This document shows positions 20,417 through 22,811 of a stretch of 22,811 nt of DNA, piece after piece. The position numbers and the translations under genes are program-made. The notes beneath the pieces are model-generated. The model searched no databases. It saw only the letters and a program-made list of their open reading frames with translations, and was not told where the DNA came from. Position 1 is the stretch's first letter. Each line of letters opens with the position of its first letter. Origin of the DNA: JAIFWN01 sp049304015 (GTDB taxonomy: Bacteria > Patescibacteriota > Minisyncoccia > Phycocordibacterales > Zambryskibacteraceae); assembly GCA_049304015.1 (NCBI GenBank), contig JBAQNS010000002.1:1-22811 (forward strand), read 5' to 3'.

Positions 20417-20423
20417 ATTAGAA

Positions 20424-21410
20424 ATGCACGATTTTATAGCTATTGGAGACACTGTTATTGATGCTTTCATAAAACTTAAGGAAGCCAGTATAAGTGGTAC
20501 CCCTGATACTTCTGACTACAAAATCTGTCTCCCCTTCGCGGATAAAGTACCTTATGAAAGTGTCACTATTATCCCCGCTGTTGGTAATGCAGCCAATGCT
20601 GCTGTCTCAGCCTCTAGGCTCGGATTAAAGACTGCAATAGTCACCAATATTGGACAAGATCATAATGGTGAACTTTGTTTGGAAGCATTTAAAAAAGATA
20701 ATGTTGATACTAGTTTTGTTAAGTTAAACCCTGAAGCTAAAACAAACTACCATTATGTTTTATGGTACGGACCAGAGAGAACTATCCTCATCAAACATGA
20801 GACTTATCCATATTCACTGCCAGAAATAGATACACCGAAATGGCTCTATTTTAGTTCTGTGAGTGAGAACTCCTTCCCGTTCCATAATGTTGTGGCAGAT
20901 TTTCTAGATTCTCATCCAGAAACAAAACTGGCTCTCCAACCAGGCAAGAATGAAATAAAATTAGGTAAAGAAAAATTAGAGAGACTTTATAAACGTGCCA
21001 ACATTTTCTTCTGCAACGTGGAAGAAGCAGGCAAAATTCTTGGTATAGAAACCTTGGGTATAAATGAACTGATAAAACGAATGTTTGAGTTGGGTCCAAA
21101 AATGGTTGTCATCACTGATGGTCCTAAGGGTGCTTATGCTTATGACGGCTCTGATTTGTGGTTCGCACCAGTATATCCGGATCAAAAACCTGCATATGAG
21201 CGCACAGGAGCTGGAGACGCGTTCGCTTCAACAGTCGCTTCGGCCATAGCTCTAGGTAATGACCTCCCAACCGCCCTCATGTGGGGAGCCACTAACTCTA
21301 TGTCCGTAGTCCAAAAAATTGGTGCCCAAGAAGGTTTGTTAACAAAAGAAGCGCTCGAGAGTTTCCTCCAAAACGCTCCTTCTGACTTTAAACCAAAGAA
21401 AATAAACTAA
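20424..21410 (+). CDS. PfkB/ribokinase-family sugar kinase
   Basis: Transfers phosphate from ATP to a sugar or nucleoside. The 328 residues show the opening FIAIGDTVIDAF, the glycine-rich substrate segment VGNAANAAVSASRLGLKTAIVTNIG (about 53-77), NVEEAGKILG (mid-domain), VVITDGPKGAYAYDG, and the PfkB signature RTGAGDAFAS, with the catalytic Asp at about residue 264. The N-terminal part carries an extra loop (KEASISGTPDTSDYKI). The substrate cannot be told; the divergent aldolase gene makes a phosphosugar or hexose plausible. It starts 7 nt after its -10. The 3' end overlaps the stop codon of the convergent surface-protein gene. Confidence 0.9.
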   Translation: MHDFIAIGDTVIDAFIKLKEASISGTPDTSDYKICLPFADKVPYESVTIIPAVGNAANAAVSASRLGLKTAIVTNIGQDHNGELCLEAFKKDNVDTSFVKLNPEAKTNYHYVLWYGPERTILIKHETYPYSLPEIDTPKWLYFSSVSENSFPFHNVVADFLDSHPETKLALQPGKNEIKLGKEKLERLYKRANIFFCNVEEAGKILGIETLGINELIKRMFELGPKMVVITDGPKGAYAYDGSDLWFAPVYPDQKPAYERTGAGDAFASTVASAIALGNDLPTALMWGATNSMSVVQKIGAQEGLLTKEALESFLQNAPSDFKPKKIN

Positions 21411-22811
21411 TTACCTATTTTGTTTGAGAGCTCCAGTAAGAGAGCTTGTAGTGAAGCATAAACACTAGCTGCATTAGATGCTTGAGTGTTCGATGAAGTC
21501 ACAGCGTTACATTGGAAAGCAAATGTTGCTTGGCCCTGTAAGACAGCATTGTTGCTGCATGAGTAAACTCTAAAAGTGTTAATGTTTGGAAGATTTGGTG
21601 CACAAGCAGTTGAAGCACTGACATAGACTGGTCCATTGCCCACAGAAACACTGCCCGGTGAAATAAACTGAGTCATCAATGTCCCACATGGATTATATGG
21701 GTAAGTATAAGTTACAGTTTTCTCTGTACTAGATAGAGGGACAGTAGATGTTTGGCTGTAGTTAGCTGAATATGGATCAGTGCTTGAGGTGGTAGTAGTG
21801 GTTGATGTCGGTGTTGTTGCTTGACCAGAAACATTAACTTGCATACTAGCTGACTGTGAACCCCCTGTTCCAGTACAGGTTAGTGTGTATGTATCACTGC
21901 TCGTAATATTACCAACATTGAATGTGCCACTATAACTTGCGGTGTTCCCTCCATAAGTATTATAGACTCCGTCGTTGTATAGAGACCCGTTCTTGAACAT
22001 TTGGCATTTATTTATGTTCGTAGCACTCCAACTAAAGTTCACTGAGCCACCAGAAGTCACTGACACTGGACTAGTAGAATTATTGTAGGTGAAAGATACT
22101 GTTGGTGATGGTGTGCCAGTTGTTTGGCTTATAGTATTAACATACAAATAAGCAAAACCACTTTGACCAAAATTTGATGCTTTCTCAGCTACATAAACTT
22201 TGTGTGTTCCAGAGCTTGTAGTTGAAGGGACAATAAAACTAAGAGTCGTTGGAGAGAGATAACTTGAAGTCACAGCGGGCCCATAGTCACCATCAAGATA
22301 GGCAAACGTATATTGATTGAAGTTAGAACCATAAACAGTAACCATATCTCCAGTTTTCACTGTTTGTGAGCTTAAATAAGAAATAATTGGTGCTTGAGGT
22401 GTTGATTGAGTTGTTGAACAATTTAATCCAAAGTTCCTCACTATCTGTTGAGCATCGATGATATTTACTGCACCATCACCATTTACATCAGCCCGAGATT
22501 TTTGTTCTGAAGTCAAAGTAATAAGACCAACAGAATAATCAGCGAGCATTTTAGAATCGGTGCAGTTAACAGTACCATCTCCGTTTACATCACCAACAAT
22601 TGTAGTTGGCACTGTTGCATTACCAAGGACAATCCCCTCCTTATCTCCACCGATATTATTGTTGTTACCATCATATGCTACTAAAGAGAAAACAATGTTG
22701 CGTTGTAAACTTGAAGTATTTTTAAGACCAAACGAAGTAATCATTATGTAATCGTTACCAGAATTAGACATATTGTATCTATAATATGTATTTTCTGTGC
22801 CACAAACATTA
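21407..22811 (-). CDS. Cell-surface protein with dockerin, IPT/TIG and Ig-like domains (5' end cut)
   Basis: At least 468 residues; the frame is open at the right edge and an internal Met at 22771 is not the real start. Domains in order: end of an N-terminal domain; a type I dockerin with two calcium-binding repeats (GDVNGDGTVNCTDSKMLADY at 22593-22534 and ADVNGDGAVNIIDAQQIV near 22490-22437); an IPT/TIG domain (APIISYLSSQTVKTGDMVTV ...); an Ig-like domain (PTVSFTYNNSTSPVSVTSGG ...); a Thr/Ser linker; then another beta-rich stretch with four cysteines. It ends in a short amphipathic helix (ASVYASLQALLLELSNKIGN). No membrane anchor or sortase signal is seen at this end. Function is probably surface display or attachment. 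The stop overlaps that of the convergent kinase. Confidence 0.88.
   Translation of the reverse strand, partial: NVCGTENTYYRYNMSNSGNDYIMITSFGLKNTSSLQRNIVFSLVAYDGNNNNIGGDKEGIVLGNATVPTTIVGDVNGDGTVNCTDSKMLADYSVGLITLTSEQKSRADVNGDGAVNIIDAQQIVRNFGLNCSTTQSTPQAPIISYLSSQTVKTGDMVTVYGSNFNQYTFAYLDGDYGPAVTSSYLSPTTLSFIVPSTTSSGTHKVYVAEKASNFGQSGFAYLYVNTISQTTGTPSPTVSFTYNNSTSPVSVTSGGSVNFSWSATNINKCQMFKNGSLYNDGVYNTYGGNTASYSGTFNVGNITSSDTYTLTCTGTGGSQSASMQVNVSGQATTPTSTTTTTSSTDPYSANYSQTSTVPLSSTEKTVTYTYPYNPCGTLMTQFISPGSVSVGNGPVYVSASTACAPNLPNINTFRVYSCSNNAVLQGQATFAFQCNAVTSSNTQASNAASVYASLQALLLELSNKIGN

Overview
The window looks like a bacterial chromosome fragment from the Candidate Phyla Radiation (Patescibacteria), most likely the Parcubacteria side. 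This is inferred from the AT-rich sequence, the compact housekeeping genes, the pruned protein versions (short DnaX, short EF-Ts, shortened RF1, ThrRS without a TGS domain, single-chain PheRS) and many single-pass membrane-anchored proteins. TGA is used as a stop codon, so the UGA-to-Gly recoding of SR1/Gracilibacteria is not seen.

Layout. Positions 1-1104 (minus): a D,D-carboxypeptidase running off the left edge, preceded by a small membrane protein. 1202-2810 (plus): tRNA-Gln, a small DUF1737-like gene, an integral membrane protein flanked by 34-bp direct repeats, and a membrane-anchored cupredoxin. 2813-3856 (minus): dnaX, divergent from thrS (3931-5667, plus). 5680-9239 (minus): a small Cys-rich protein, gyrB and a mitochondrial-type PheRS. 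9308-11269 (plus): a processive GT2 glycosyltransferase and a membrane-anchored thioredoxin-like protein. 11272-17088 (minus): tRNA-Thr with a broken tRNA-like copy upstream, a membrane/coiled-coil protein, tsf, rpsB, a structured RNA region, prfA, rpmE (L31B), a murein-hydrolase-like protein and rplY (L25). 17218-17430 (plus): a GC-richer small gene. 17440-20387 (minus): an FAD-linked oxidase, a YdjM-like membrane protein and a class II aldolase. 20424-21410 (plus): a PfkB-family sugar kinase. 21407 to the right edge (minus): a surface protein with dockerin and IPT/TIG domains.

Two themes stand out. First, promoter geometry is strikingly uniform. Twelve protein genes and both tRNAs have a TANNNT -10 box, often with the extended TGn, ending only 6-9 nt before the start codon or the mature tRNA 5' end, which implies leaderless transcription. 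Only three small genes (1365, 5895, 17218) have a recognisable Shine-Dalgarno and a real leader. Second, about 215 nt upstream of rpsB is a strongly promoted, highly structured RNA ending in a UUCG hairpin next to rpsB. It matches no RNA family I recognise and is the best candidate here for something undescribed. Two GC-rich palindromic insertions, in the L31 terminator loop and in a tRNA-Thr-like remnant, suggest small hairpin elements.
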